DNA of 56,684 nt, taken from assembly GCF_000379025.1 (NCBI RefSeq), contig NZ_KB900617.1, positions 801,903 to 858,586 of the forward strand, read 5' to 3'. This DNA is from Orenia marismortui DSM 5156 (GTDB taxonomy: Bacteria > Bacillota > Halanaerobiia > Halobacteroidales > Halobacteroidaceae). The position numbers and the translations under genes were made by a program. Below are positions 44,772 to 53,840 of the stretch, piece by piece (position 1 is the stretch's first letter; each line of letters starts with the position of its first letter). The notes beneath the pieces were generated by a model, which made no database searches, had not been told where the DNA came from, and saw nothing but the letters and a program-made list of their open reading frames with translations.

Positions 44772-44809
44772 AAGAATCCCCTTCCTAGATATCTAGGAAG
44801 GGGATTCTT
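44772..44809 (-). terminator. 38-nt perfect palindrome after copZ
   Basis: AAGAATCCCCTTCCTAGAT is followed directly by its exact complement. It begins at the copZ stop codon. There is no T tract outside the stem on the minus strand, though the 3' arm ends ATTCTT. It is probably a terminator between copZ and csoR, or a processing site. Confidence 0.65.
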
Positions 44810-45015
44810 TATTTCACTTCATAACCAGCTGCCCTAATTTCATCTTCTATTTCTGTTAATTTAACTTCTTCTTGATCAAACTTAACATCTACTTCCCCTG
44901 CCTTTAAATCTACCTTCACCTCTTTTACGCCATCTAAGGATTTAACAGCAGATTCTACAGCTTTTTGACACTTTTCACAAGACATACCCTTTACTTCAAT
45001 CTTTTCTTCTTTCAT
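44809..45015 (-). CDS. copZ: Copper chaperone CopZ (HMA domain)
   Basis: Predicted 68 residues, a single heavy-metal-associated domain. GMSCEKCQKAVE supplies the Cu(I)-binding CxxC (Cys13, Cys16), followed by the SLDGVKEVKVDLKAGEV and IRAAGYEV patterns of the beta-alpha-beta fold. It delivers Cu(I) in the cytoplasm, normally to a CopA ATPase, which is not seen here. Neighbouring csoR fits copper homeostasis. The ribosome site GAGGAGGT is strong. Confidence 0.92.
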   Translation of the reverse strand: MKEEKIEVKGMSCEKCQKAVESAVKSLDGVKEVKVDLKAGEVDVKFDQEEVKLTEIEDEIRAAGYEVK

Positions 45016-45183
45016 TTTCTACCTCCTCTATTAAAAAGTAAATACTGACCGCAATTAAAGTTATTATAACTCAAATTGCTTTTGTACATTAAATTTTCAA
45101 TTAGGAATTCAACCTATATTTAGTGGTGAGGAAGATGGATAAAGGGAGAGTTTATAATTGAGATTAAAGTCAAGTTCAAAGTC

Positions 45184-45295
45184 TCACACCTCACCCCCTT
45201 AATCCCCCTCTCCTTAACTAATGAGAGGGGGGCAACTATTATTTTTTGTTTTGTTCCCTCTCCTAAGAATAGGAGAGGGTTAGGGTGAGGTGTGA
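45184..45295. repeat. 112-bp inverted repeat with CACCTCACCC ends
   Basis: The left end TCACACCTCACCCCCTTAAT pairs with the right end TTAGGGTGAGGTGTGA; inner CTCTCC pairs with GGAGAG. It is much more GC-rich than its surroundings. Similar CACCTCACCC...CTCTCC palindromes are dispersed in many unrelated bacteria (recalled). It is non-coding. With the terminator at 45342-45371 it accounts for the notable content of the 45016-45474 gap. Confidence 0.75.
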
Positions 45296-45341
45296 AAATG
45301 TCTCTTTATACTTATTATCCCACATTACATAATTAAAAATA

Positions 45342-45371
45342 AAAAAGGGACCACAAATGTGGTCCCTTTTT
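45342..45371. terminator. Bidirectional terminator after the SPOCS/LysM gene
   Basis: AAAAAGGGACCAC-aaat-GTGGTCCCTTTTT with perfect arms. It lies about 100 nt past the stop codon of the 45475-46965 gene. Confidence 0.85.
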
Positions 45372-45474
45372 AGGATAATGATATTTTTTACTTGGAGATG
45401 CAAGCTATCACCCATTAACGCCTACTAATATTATCTACAAAATAGTTCATCTTATACATAAATATAATTATTTT

Positions 45475-46965
45475 TTATCCAGGAATTAATAATTGCTGAC
45501 CTACCTGCAATTGTGAATTAACATTAATATTATTCAACTGAGCAATTCTTTCTACTGTAGTATTGAAGCGTCTCGATATTAACCATAGAGAATCTCCACT
45601 TCTAACAATATATCTTCTATACCCTTCATCAATTTCTTCTTGCTCTTCTCCACCATTTACATCTACAATAACTGGAATCCTAACTAATTCTGTCACTATT
45701 ATCTTTGCTTCTAAAATAATTCTACTGCTAATTGTTCTTTCATCTTCCAATTCAAAGCTTATTCTATCTACCCGCACTTCAACATAGACCCTATTATTCT
45801 CATCTAAACCTGGAATATCAATAAATTGGTCAAAACTAAATTCATCTCTTGCAGCATAAACTGGTTGATCAACTTCTGCTGATGCATATAAGAAAGTCAA
45901 TTCACCATTACCTTCAATTATAATTCCATCATCTAAGCGATTAACTTCTACCTCTCCAATTTGTGCTGAACCTCTAATTACATTAGAAACATCTCTGGAA
46001 GTTGTAGTCTCTTGAGATACTAGAAATTTAGTTTTCTCTTCCCGAATAGATCTTTCTACTAAAATATATTCTTCTACCGGATATAAGTCTGTATCTATAA
46101 CTTCAATAGGTAATTCTATTTCTTCTTCTGTAATAACTAATATATTAAATAATACATTATATTCTAATTGTAATCTATCTCCTCCTTGAAAAATACTTCC
46201 TTCTTGTAAGATAGTCCCTTCTACATATGCCTCCATATCATCTCTAACACCACTAATATTTATTCTTTCATCAAAATAACTATTTAAATTTCTACTAACT
46301 ATCCGTCCATTACTTGTTACATAGATAATAGTTGTAATAATCTCACCTTTAACGATAACTACATTCCTTCGTGTTTCAACTGTATTAACAATTATCTCAG
46401 ATTCTAAACTTAATATATCTCCAGAGTTTTCTATTGCTTCAGGTAAGCTTTTTACTCTTTTAATTCTTACTTCCTCTTCTTCCTCAATAATACCCTTTTG
46501 AATTTTATAGGGTTTAGTAATTAATGTATAACCATCTTCTTTTACTATATACTTAATATCATCCTGTCTAAAGACCTGAATTCTATAGACAACAGGAAAA
46601 GTAATACTTATTCTTCTATCTCCTAAAATTTGACTACTAACTCTTCTCGATATAACATCAACATCAACTTCCATACCTGTCCTAGCTTCTTCAAAAGGAA
46701 TTACCTCATCAAAATCAACTGTACGTTGATAAGTTATAATTCTAGTAAAATCATCTGCAGGCCGGTAAGAAATAAACCATTTCAAAACTCCATCTAACTT
46801 TACTTCTCCATTTCTAGCTGTAGAACGTATAATATCTAATTGAGCACCAACATCAATAATTTCATCTATATCCGGTAAATCTGTAGGTAAAGTGATTGTT
46901 CTTGAAATTTCCCTTCTAAATTCTTTACTTTCAACCAGTTCCTCAATTGGAATTCTGTTGTTCAT
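45475..46965 (-). CDS. SPOCS (DUF3794)/LysM spore-associated protein
   Basis: Predicted 496 residues with no signal peptide. It has repeated beta-rich SPOCS-type domains (DUF3794), with recurring RxxVVIVKGEIITTIIYV-type strands around 25-130, 165-290 and 310-430, and a C-terminal LysM (about 449-495, YIVRSGDSLWLISRRFNTT...QVGQQLLIPG). SPOCS plus LysM is the layout of SpoVID-like spore coat/cortex-bridging proteins, so the organism is probably a spore former and this gene is probably expressed during sporulation. The start ATG has AGAGGTGA 9 nt upstream. A possible 34-codon ORF overlaps its first codons in another frame. Confidence 0.85.
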   Translation of the reverse strand: MNNRIPIEELVESKEFRREISRTITLPTDLPDIDEIIDVGAQLDIIRSTARNGEVKLDGVLKWFISYRPADDFTRIITYQRTVDFDEVIPFEEARTGMEVDVDVISRRVSSQILGDRRISITFPVVYRIQVFRQDDIKYIVKEDGYTLITKPYKIQKGIIEEEEEVRIKRVKSLPEAIENSGDILSLESEIIVNTVETRRNVVIVKGEIITTIIYVTSNGRIVSRNLNSYFDERINISGVRDDMEAYVEGTILQEGSIFQGGDRLQLEYNVLFNILVITEEEIELPIEVIDTDLYPVEEYILVERSIREEKTKFLVSQETTTSRDVSNVIRGSAQIGEVEVNRLDDGIIIEGNGELTFLYASAEVDQPVYAARDEFSFDQFIDIPGLDENNRVYVEVRVDRISFELEDERTISSRIILEAKIIVTELVRIPVIVDVNGGEEQEEIDEGYRRYIVRSGDSLWLISRRFNTTVERIAQLNNINVNSQLQVGQQLLIPG

Positions 46966-47047
46966 CTCGTTTATTCACCTCTTCCTTTTGAAGGTGAATT
47001 ATCCTTTTGATTAAATTAGGCCTAAAATTCATCTTTCTTTTTCCCAT
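46943..47047 (-). CDS. Possible 34-residue basic leader ORF overlapping the SPOCS/LysM gene
   Basis: ATG at 47047 is preceded by GAAAGGAGGA with 6-7 nt spacing, the best ribosome site in this stretch. The reading frame begins MGKRKMNFRPNLIKRIIH and runs 34 codons, ending in TGA at 46943-46945, 23 nt inside the downstream gene in a different frame. It is rich in Lys/Arg. The overlap would allow translational coupling. I do not recognise a family; it could be chance, though the strong ribosome site argues otherwise. Confidence 0.45.
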   Translation of the reverse strand: MGKRKMNFRPNLIKRIIHLQKEEVNKRDEQQNSN

Positions 47048-47103
47048 GCTGCTTCCTCCTTTCTAATGTTATTAATATCATATGTAGTAAACAATAATAT
47101 TGA

Positions 47104-47138
47104 TAAAAAAAGAGGTAGACACCTTTGTGTCTACCTCT
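47104..47138 (-). terminator. Rho-independent terminator of the YvlD-like gene
   Basis: Minus strand: AGAGGTAGACAC-aaag-GTGTCTACCTCT, then T-rich. It lies directly after the stop codon. Confidence 0.9.
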
Positions 47139-47143
47139 AAAGA

Positions 47144-47482
47144 TTAATCATTTAATACATCTAACATAAAACTATTAATAATACTCAAAATAATGGAACC
47201 AAATATCGCTGCTAATAAACCAGAAACATAAAAATCATTTACCATACTAGCAGTAAGTAATAACATTAGCCCATTAATTACAAATAAAAATAGTCCAAAA
47301 CTAAAAATAGTTAAAGGTAAAGTAAAAATAGTCAAAATAGGCTTAAGAAAAACATTAACTAATCCTAAAATTAATGTAGCCCAAAATCCAGCTCCTATAC
47401 TTTCAATTCTAATTCCAGGTACTATTTTAGCAGTTAAAATTAAAGCTAACATAGTTATTAATAACCTTGCAATTCTTTTCAA
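47144..47482 (-). CDS. YvlD / phage-holin-4 superfamily membrane protein
   Basis: Predicted 112 residues from a TTG start with GGGAGG 9 nt upstream. Four hydrophobic helices (about 4-22, 30-48, 52-78, 84-108), with the typical IVPGIRIESIGAGFWATLILGLVN and LTLPLTIFSFGLFLFVINGLMLLL patterns. Members are called phage holin family 4 by homology, but in Firmicutes chromosomes they are ordinary small membrane proteins of unknown role, with some tied to envelope stress. No phage gene surrounds it. It lies 28 nt beyond uvrC in the same direction. Confidence 0.8.
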   Translation of the reverse strand: MKRIARLLITMLALILTAKIVPGIRIESIGAGFWATLILGLVNVFLKPILTIFTLPLTIFSFGLFLFVINGLMLLLTASMVNDFYVSGLLAAIFGSIILSIINSFMLDVLND

Positions 47483-47510
47483 CTCTTTATACCTCCCTAT
47501 AATAGATATT

Positions 47511-49325
47511 TTAAGGTTGAATATGTTCGTCTAAGTAACTCCTAATCTTGCTAGCAACTTTATCACTAATCCCACTAACTTCAGCTAGTTCTTCAATTGA
47601 TACATTCTTAATTTCACCTAAAGATCCAAAATACTTTAGTAAAGCTTCTCTCCTTTTAGGTCCAATTCCAGGAATTTCATCTAGCATTGAATGAGTTAAA
47701 CGCCGAGAACGAAGTTTCCTATGATAACTAACAGCAAAACGATGTGCCTCATCTCTAACTCTTTGGATTAAATATAAAGCTTGAGAATCTTTTGGTAATA
47801 TCACTGGATCACTTTGACCAGGTAAGAAGACCTCTTCTTCTCTCTTAGCTAAACCAATCATCTGCTCTCCTGGCCTCCCTAACTCAGATATTATTTCGAC
47901 AGCAGAACTTAATTGACCTTTTCCTCCATCAATCAAAATCAAGTCAGGAAACTTCTTTCCCTCTTTCAATAACCTCGAATATCTACGGGTAACAACCTCT
48001 TTCATGGAAAGAAAATCATTATTTCCTTGACCATGGTTAATCTTAAAGCGACGATAATCACTCTTCTTAGGCTGACCATTTTCAAAAACTACTAAAGAAG
48101 CAACTGTGTCAGTACCTTGCACATGGGAGATATCAAAGCCTTCAATTCTATAAGGCATCTCTTCTAACCCTAAATATTCTTGTAATTCTTTAACTCCTGT
48201 ATTTGCTTTTAAAGAATTAAATTTATTTTTAAATCTATATTCTTTAAGGTTATAACGTGCATTACGATAAGACATTTGAACTAATTCTCTCTTCTCCCCT
48301 ATCTTAGGAACCTTTAATTCTACCTTACTTCCTTTTTCCTCGCTTAACCACTGATTAATCAATTTTAAATCATCAATTTCAAGTTCTAATAAAATTTCTT
48401 CAGGTATATAATAGGCATTATCATAATATTGTTGCAAGAAAGCAGTCAAAGTTTCTTTCAAATCATTAGCTTCAGTAAAGATGAAGTTTTCCTTACCTAT
48501 TAAACGTCCACTTCTAACTATTAATAATTGTACACAAATATCATTATCAGTTTGAGCTAAAGCAATAATATCTTGGTTAATTAATCTATCTGAAATTATC
48601 TTCTGTTTTTTACTAACCTTATTAATGGCTCTAATCTGATCTCGTAATTTAGCAGCATCTTCGAAATCTAAACTTTTGGAAGCTTCTTGCATCTTTTTAT
48701 CCAATTCTTTGATTAAAGTATCTTCTTTTCCCTCTAAAATCATAATTGATTTTTCTATTAACTTATTATATTCTTTAACACTAATTTCGTTAATACAGGG
48801 AGCAGAACATTTATCTATATGAAAGTTAAGACATGCCCGCTCTTCCTTCTTTTCTGTTAAATCCCTTTTACAAGTTCTTAATTGGAACATATCATATAAT
48901 AATTCTAAAATATCATTAACAGCCTTAACATCAGTATATGGTCCAAAATATCTCGCACCATCATTTTTAACTATTCTAGTTTTGAAAATCCTTGGATAAA
49001 CTTCCTTTTCAGTTACCTTGATATAAGGATAAGTCTTATCATCTTTAAGCTGAATATTATATTTGGGATGATATTTTTTTATTAAGTTATTCTCTAGGAT
49101 TAAAGCTTCTACTTCTGTATCAGTTATGATATAGTCAAAATCCACAATATTCTCTACTAATACCTTAGTTTTAAATCTCTGGTGTTTAGAGCTTTGAAAA
49201 TAAGATCCAACCCTACTTCGCAAAGATTTGGCCTTACCTACATAGATTATCTTTCCTCTCTTATTTTTCATTAGATAAACACCTGGTTCTTTAGGGAGGT
49301 TTTTTACTTTTTGTCTTAGTTTCAT
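47511..49325 (-). CDS. uvrC: UvrABC system protein C
   Basis: Predicted 604 residues from the ATG at 49325. An in-frame ATG 9 nt upstream directly abuts the AAAGG site and is unlikely. It makes both incisions around UvrB-bound DNA damage. GIY-YIG nuclease (GVYLMK...IYVGKAKSLRSRV, about 15-45), Cys cluster (about 165-187), UVR motif (KSLDFEDAAKLRDQI, about 210-225), RNase H-like nuclease with GFDISHVQG and LILIDGGKGQL (about 395-470) and C-terminal helix-hairpin-helix pairs (IPGIGPKRREALL). All parts are present, so it should work. uvrA lies 300 bp upstream, and uvrB is absent from the window. Confidence 0.96.
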   Translation of the reverse strand: MKLRQKVKNLPKEPGVYLMKNKRGKIIYVGKAKSLRSRVGSYFQSSKHQRFKTKVLVENIVDFDYIITDTEVEALILENNLIKKYHPKYNIQLKDDKTYPYIKVTEKEVYPRIFKTRIVKNDGARYFGPYTDVKAVNDILELLYDMFQLRTCKRDLTEKKEERACLNFHIDKCSAPCINEISVKEYNKLIEKSIMILEGKEDTLIKELDKKMQEASKSLDFEDAAKLRDQIRAINKVSKKQKIISDRLINQDIIALAQTDNDICVQLLIVRSGRLIGKENFIFTEANDLKETLTAFLQQYYDNAYYIPEEILLELEIDDLKLINQWLSEEKGSKVELKVPKIGEKRELVQMSYRNARYNLKEYRFKNKFNSLKANTGVKELQEYLGLEEMPYRIEGFDISHVQGTDTVASLVVFENGQPKKSDYRRFKINHGQGNNDFLSMKEVVTRRYSRLLKEGKKFPDLILIDGGKGQLSSAVEIISELGRPGEQMIGLAKREEEVFLPGQSDPVILPKDSQALYLIQRVRDEAHRFAVSYHRKLRSRRLTHSMLDEIPGIGPKRREALLKYFGSLGEIKNVSIEELAEVSGISDKVASKIRSYLDEHIQP

Positions 49326-49395
49326 CTTAATCATCCTTTGAGTTCAGTAATTATTGATGATTTTATCAACCTTTTTACTTAACCATAATTCAAGT

Positions 49396-49455
49396 TTCGC
49401 CTGAAAGGCGACTTACCTTTTTTCCATAGATAAAAAAGTAAGCAAAAAATCATTT
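49396..49455. repeat. Diverged inverted copy of the 180-bp element hairpin region
   Basis: The reverse complement matches positions about 28-88 of copy 1 at roughly five bases in six. Both hairpins are kept although their bases changed: the pair G40-C70 of copy 1 is C-G here, and the pair C71-G84 is T-A. It lies between uvrA and uvrC. Confidence 0.75.
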
Positions 49456-49499
49456 AAAAAATCAAACTCAATAAGCAATTATAATTGTACAATAAATAG

Positions 49500-49533
49500 T
49501 TAAATTAAAGCTCTGCTGAGAGCTTTAATTTAA
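49500..49533 (-). terminator. Perfect hairpin after uvrA
   Basis: TTAAATTAAAGCTCT-gctg-AGAGCTTTAATTTAA, 15-bp arms without mismatch, about 100 nt past the uvrA stop. It has no T tract outside the stem. Together with the repeat at 49396-49455 it makes up the non-coding gap between uvrA and uvrC. Confidence 0.5.
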
Positions 49534-49632
49534 CTCAAAATTTAGATTAAGATTTGCTTATTTCAAACAGTAATTTTTTATTTTAAGTTCAAAAGACTTA
49601 AAAATTCTCAATTCCACATTCTCAATTTTCAA

Positions 49633-52446
49633 TTATTTAAGTATCTTTTTAAGAAACTGTCCTGTATATGATCCTTCTACTTCTGCAACCTCTTCTGGAG
49701 TTCCAACAGCAACAACTTCACCACCATTAATTCCACCTTCAGGACCTAAATCAATAATATGATCTGCAGATTTGATCACATCTAAATTATGCTCAATAAC
49801 TAAAATAGTATTTCCACCTTCTTTTAATCTTTGTAGAACCTGTAATAATTTATTTACATCTTCAAAATGCAGTCCAGTCGTAGGTTCATCTAAGATATAG
49901 ATAGTATCCCCTGTACTTCGTTTACTTAATTCTGTAGCCAGCTTTATTCTTTGTGCCTCTCCTCCAGACAGTGTAGTAGAAGGTTGTCCTAATCTAATAT
50001 AGCTTAATCCAACATCATATAAGGTCTGTAATCTTCTTTTGATTGTTGGTATATTCTCAAAGAATTCTAGAGCTTCTTCAACAGTCATATTTAAAACATC
50101 AGAAATTGTCTTCCCTTTATACTTAACATCTAAAGTGTCACGATTATAACGTTGTCCATTACATACCTCACAAGGTACATAAACATCAGCCAAGAAATGC
50201 ATTTCAATCTTAATAATCCCATCACCTTTACATGATTCACAACGCCCACCTTTTACATTAAAGCTAAATCTACCTTTTTTATATCCTCTTTCTTGAGCTA
50301 AAGGAGTTTTTGCAAATACATCACGAATATAATCAAAGACCTTGGTATAAGTTGCAGGATTAGAACGAGGTGTTCTACCAATCGGGGATTGATCAATGTT
50401 TATTACCTTATCTACATAGTCTAATCCTAGAATTTCATCATGTTTACCAGGTCTTAATTTAGATTTATAAAACTCTTGCATTAATTTTCGATTTAAAATC
50501 TTATTAACTAATGTACTCTTACCAGAACCTGATACACCAGTAACACAAGTAAATAATCCTAAAGGAACTTTAACATCAATATCCTTTAGATTATGTTCTG
50601 CTGCCCCTTTTATCTCTAAATAATTACCATTAGCTTTATTTCTTTCTTTAGGTATTTCAATCTTTCTCTTCCCAGATAAATATTGTCCAGTTATAGACTC
50701 TTCTACTTCCATTACCTCTTTAGCTGTGCCTTGGGCTATTATCTTGCCACCATGTCGTCCAGCACCTGGTCCAATGTCTATAATCTGGTCTGCTGTGCGA
50801 ATAGTATCCTCATCATGTTCTACCACTAAAACTGTATTACCTACATCTCTTAAGTGTTCTAAAGTATTAATTAAGCGTTCATTATCTCTTTGATGCAAGC
50901 CAATACTAGGTTCATCTAAAATATAAATAACTCCTACTAGGCTAGATCCAATTTGAGTTGCTAGTCTAATTCTTTGGGATTCACCACCTGATAAGGTCCC
51001 TGCTTTCCGGTTTAGATTTAAATAACCTAATCCAACATTTAGTAAGAACTTTAATCTAGCTCTAATCTCTTTGAGTATCTCACTACCAATTACCTTCTTT
51101 TGCCCCTCTAATTCAAGCTTATCAAAGAAATCATAAGCATCATCAATAGATAAATTATTAATTTCTGCAATTGATTTATCTTCAATTGTAACAGCTAAAC
51201 TTTCTGGTCTTAAACGATCCCCTTCACAATCAGGGCAAGGACGAATACTCATATAATTTTCTAATCTTTTACGAGCACTTTCTGATTTACTCTCTCTTAC
51301 TCTCCTATGAAATAAACTGATTAAGCCTTCAAATTCAGTTTCATGCATTCTAGTTCTACCACGACGATTTGTATATTCAAACTTTAGATATCCTGTATCT
51401 CCATAAAGTAATTTATCTATAAAATCCTGATCAACCTCATTTAATGGAGTATCTTGATTGATATTATATTTATTAGCTAATGCCGCAACAATTTGTGGAT
51501 AGTAACGACTACTTGAACCTTGCCATGGAATAATAGCACCATTATTTAGAGATTTATTATAGTCTAAGATTAACTCAGGATCAAATTCCCTTTTACTACC
51601 CAGTCCATCACAGGTAGAACAAGCACCATAAGGACTATTAAATGAAAACATTCTTGGTGATAACTCTTCTAAACTTATTCCACAGTCTGGACAAGCAAAA
51701 TTTTCACTGAATAACATTTCTTCACCATCAATAATATCTATAATAACTAATCCTTCAGCTAAGTTCAGTGCTGTTTCTAACGAATCTGCTAATCTAGATT
51801 CTAAACTCTCTTTCATAATTAAACGATCTACTACTACTTCAATTGAATGTTTTTTATTCTTGTCTAGATCAATCTTCTCTGCTAAATCTATAACCTCCCC
51901 ATCAATTCTAACCCTTACAAATCCCTCTCTTTGTATTCTAGCTAAAAGCTCCTTATATTCACCTTTTCTCCCTCTAACAATTGGAGCTAAGACTTGAAAT
52001 TTCGTTCTTTCTTCCAATTCCATAATTTGATCAACGATCTCTTGTACTGTTTGAGAAGATATCTCTTCTCCGCAATTAGGACAATGTGGAGTACCAACTC
52101 TTGCATACAATAGTCTCAAATAATCATGAATCTCTGTTACGGTACCAACCGTTGACCTAGGATTCTTACTGGTAGTCTTTTGATCAATAGATATAGATGG
52201 TGATAAACCTTCAATATACTCTACCTTTGGCTTCTCCATCTGCCCCAAAAACTGACGAGCATAAGCAGATAAACTCTCTACATATCTTCTTTGACCTTCA
52301 GCATAAATGGTATCAAAGGCTAAAGAAGATTTTCCTGAACCACTTAACCCAGTCATAACTACTAATTTATCGCGGGGTATCTCTACATCTACATTCTTTA
52401 AGTTATGTTCTTTTGCTCCTTTAATTATAATCTTATCTTTGGCCAT
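49633..52446 (-). CDS. uvrA: UvrABC system protein A
   Basis: Predicted 937 residues, the standard length. It is the damage-recognition ATPase of nucleotide excision repair. Two ABC units: Walker [10 protein letters not shown] (about 32-40) and GVSGSGKST (about 634-642), signatures [12 protein letters not shown] (about 485) and [12 protein letters not shown] (about 825), and Walker B ILDEP in both. Zinc-binding CxxC pairs lie in the first (CPDCG...CSTCDG) and second halves (CESCKGDG...CEVCNG). The start GAGGTGG site is good. In many Firmicutes uvrB lies directly upstream; here the upstream neighbour is a divergent comFB-like gene. Confidence 0.97.
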   Translation of the reverse strand: MAKDKIIIKGAKEHNLKNVDVEIPRDKLVVMTGLSGSGKSSLAFDTIYAEGQRRYVESLSAYARQFLGQMEKPKVEYIEGLSPSISIDQKTTSKNPRSTVGTVTEIHDYLRLLYARVGTPHCPNCGEEISSQTVQEIVDQIMELEERTKFQVLAPIVRGRKGEYKELLARIQREGFVRVRIDGEVIDLAEKIDLDKNKKHSIEVVVDRLIMKESLESRLADSLETALNLAEGLVIIDIIDGEEMLFSENFACPDCGISLEELSPRMFSFNSPYGACSTCDGLGSKREFDPELILDYNKSLNNGAIIPWQGSSSRYYPQIVAALANKYNINQDTPLNEVDQDFIDKLLYGDTGYLKFEYTNRRGRTRMHETEFEGLISLFHRRVRESKSESARKRLENYMSIRPCPDCEGDRLRPESLAVTIEDKSIAEINNLSIDDAYDFFDKLELEGQKKVIGSEILKEIRARLKFLLNVGLGYLNLNRKAGTLSGGESQRIRLATQIGSSLVGVIYILDEPSIGLHQRDNERLINTLEHLRDVGNTVLVVEHDEDTIRTADQIIDIGPGAGRHGGKIIAQGTAKEVMEVEESITGQYLSGKRKIEIPKERNKANGNYLEIKGAAEHNLKDIDVKVPLGLFTCVTGVSGSGKSTLVNKILNRKLMQEFYKSKLRPGKHDEILGLDYVDKVINIDQSPIGRTPRSNPATYTKVFDYIRDVFAKTPLAQERGYKKGRFSFNVKGGRCESCKGDGIIKIEMHFLADVYVPCEVCNGQRYNRDTLDVKYKGKTISDVLNMTVEEALEFFENIPTIKRRLQTLYDVGLSYIRLGQPSTTLSGGEAQRIKLATELSKRSTGDTIYILDEPTTGLHFEDVNKLLQVLQRLKEGGNTILVIEHNLDVIKSADHIIDLGPEGGINGGEVVAVGTPEEVAEVEGSYTGQFLKKILK

Positions 52447-52522
52447 CTATTTTCCACCTCTTTTATTTAATCATTATTTATTATCATAGCAAGCTAGCAG
52501 ATATAATCTTTATACAAGATTT

Positions 52523-52528
52523 ATTATA
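52523..52528 (-). promoter_or_regulatory. Candidate extended -10 promoter of uvrA
   Basis: Minus strand TATGCTATAAT: a perfect TATAAT with TG one base upstream, about 77 nt before the uvrA ATG. There is no convincing -35 box, as is usual for extended -10 promoters. Confidence 0.45.
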
Positions 52529-52633
52529 GCATAAGTAAATCATTATTAGTATTATCCTTTACTATTATATCAGTAACCATTACTGATTACAACTTTTGCT
52601 ATTATTTAGATTATTAAGCTATTAAATTTTAAT

Positions 52634-52719
52634 AAGTTTTGGGCTTTAGGTGTTAGGAGTTGGGAATTAGTTTTTCCTAATAGCTATTACCTATTACCTA
52701 TCTCCTAGCGCCAAAACTT
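52634..52719. repeat. MITE-like imperfect inverted repeat, second family member
   Basis: GGTGTTAGGAG pairs with CTCCTAGCGCC (with wobble), flanked by AAGTTTTGG and CCAAAACTT. The left arm matches that of the element at 13575-13681. Confidence 0.7.
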
Positions 52720-52971
52720 TCGCTTTATCTATCTACTTTATAAATTGATATCAGTAGAAAATATAATTATAACTTCTTAATCAGTTAAAATTTAAATTTA
52801 TAAATGAAAAAATAATCTATTTCTGTTATTATATTAAGTAAACATCAAAATACTAATATAATAAGAGAACATATATAAATAAAACCTCTTAAATAATTAA
52901 TAATTTTATTCAATATCCAAAACTATATTTTAAAGCTCATAATAAATATAAATTAATAAGGAAGTGAAATA

Positions 52972-53283
52972 ATGCTAGAAAAATTACAAAAAATAAAGGA
53001 AGAAAGACTAAACAATTTTCTAGAGGATATTATTTTAGAAAAGATTAATGAATTATTAAAAGATGATAGTTTTGCTGATACCTGTACCTGTGAGCAATGT
53101 CTATTAGATATAGCCTCTTACACTCTTAATCAGTTACCTGCTAAATATACAACTAGTAACAAAGGAAATGTAATGGCTCGTTTAAAAGATTTTGAAGAAC
53201 AATCACAAGTTGATCTAAATTTAGTGGTAATTAAAGCAATTAAAAAAATATCTAAAAACCCAAGCCACAGTTCAAGTAAATAA
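52972..53283 (+). CDS. ComFB-family (late competence) protein
   Basis: Predicted 103 residues. The central CTCEQCLLDIASYTLNQLPAKY, with Cys-x-Cys-x-x-Cys, is the hallmark of the ComFB family, followed by a helix (VMARLKDFEEQSQVDL). ComFB is encoded in the Bacillus comF operon, but its biochemical role was long unclear; related cyanobacterial proteins bind cyclic dinucleotides (recalled). No competence genes lie nearby. It is the first plus-strand gene, divergent from uvrA, with ribosome site AAGGAAGTG. Confidence 0.75.
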   Translation: MLEKLQKIKEERLNNFLEDIILEKINELLKDDSFADTCTCEQCLLDIASYTLNQLPAKYTTSNKGNVMARLKDFEEQSQVDLNLVVIKAIKKISKNPSHSSSK

Positions 53284-53517
53284 TAAATACAAATTACTAC
53301 TTAGTATTATCAATAAATTAATTATGGCTTATAAGATATTATTGTTAAGAATATACTTTCTAAATATTTAGCTATAACTTTGAACAATAATAACTTATAT
53401 CTAAAGTCTATTTTCTTCTAGCCCCTGTTATTTTTTTGCTATTTGGCATCTTCTCTATCAAAAGATATATTAATTATTAAATCAAACTAAGACTTTATAC
53501 TATTAGAGGTGAAATTT
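53284..53517. other. Intergenic, nothing recognised
   Basis: AT-rich, with no ribosome site followed by an ORF longer than 15 codons and no clear terminator for the comFB-like gene. Confidence 0.5.
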
Positions 53518-53778
53518 ATGAAAAAAGCAATCTGTAAAAAATGTAATAAAATCATGAGAACTGAATTTGATGCAGGAGAAAAGAAATTTTTCTGTAAATA
53601 CTGCAATGAGTATAGTAATTATGAAATAAAGAATGTTAAGAATTTTTGTGACAAATGTGGTGAAGAATTAGAACTTATTCAAGGTTGTGGTAGTGTAAGT
53701 TTCTTCTGCCATAACTGTAATGAGGTACGATCAAAAAGTGTAGTAGATACTAGATACCTAGATGTTGAAAATGAATAA
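53518..53778 (+). CDS. Small double zinc-ribbon protein
   Basis: Predicted 86 residues from the ATG at 53518; the upstream in-frame GTG overlaps the AGAGGTG site. Four CxxC knuckles (CKKC, CKYC, CDKC, CHNC) form two predicted zinc ribbons separated by about 20 residues. No other domain is present. I do not recognise a specific family; nucleic-acid or protein binding is a guess. It lies 62 nt before the alcohol dehydrogenase gene and may be cotranscribed with it. Confidence 0.75.
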   Translation: MKKAICKKCNKIMRTEFDAGEKKFFCKYCNEYSNYEIKNVKNFCDKCGEELELIQGCGSVSFFCHNCNEVRSKSVVDTRYLDVENE

Positions 53779-53840
53779 TTAGTTAAAATAGTATATCTTA
53801 GAATGAAATATATATAAACATTAATAAGGAGGAATTGATA

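Larger units (their letters stand above)
52447..52971. other. Divergent intergenic region between uvrA and comFB
   Basis: No gene seen in 525 bp. It contains the uvrA promoter candidate and the inverted repeat at 52634-52719. Otherwise it is AT-rich DNA presumably holding the comFB promoter, which I could not locate with confidence. No LexA-type box was recognised. Confidence 0.6.

Noticed and set aside
45395-45430. Riboswitch-like TGATAGC/GTTAATGGG motif after the SPOCS/LysM gene
   Set aside because: It lies in a 3' region before a terminator, with no downstream gene to regulate; kept only as a possible shared motif with the porin leader.
47144-47482. Prophage remnant suggested by the holin-type family name
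   Set aside because: Neighbours are housekeeping genes, and this family is common as a chromosomal membrane protein.
53345-53392. 15-codon plus-strand ORF beginning ATGGCTTATAAG
   Set aside because: No ribosome site and no sign of conservation that can be judged from one sequence.
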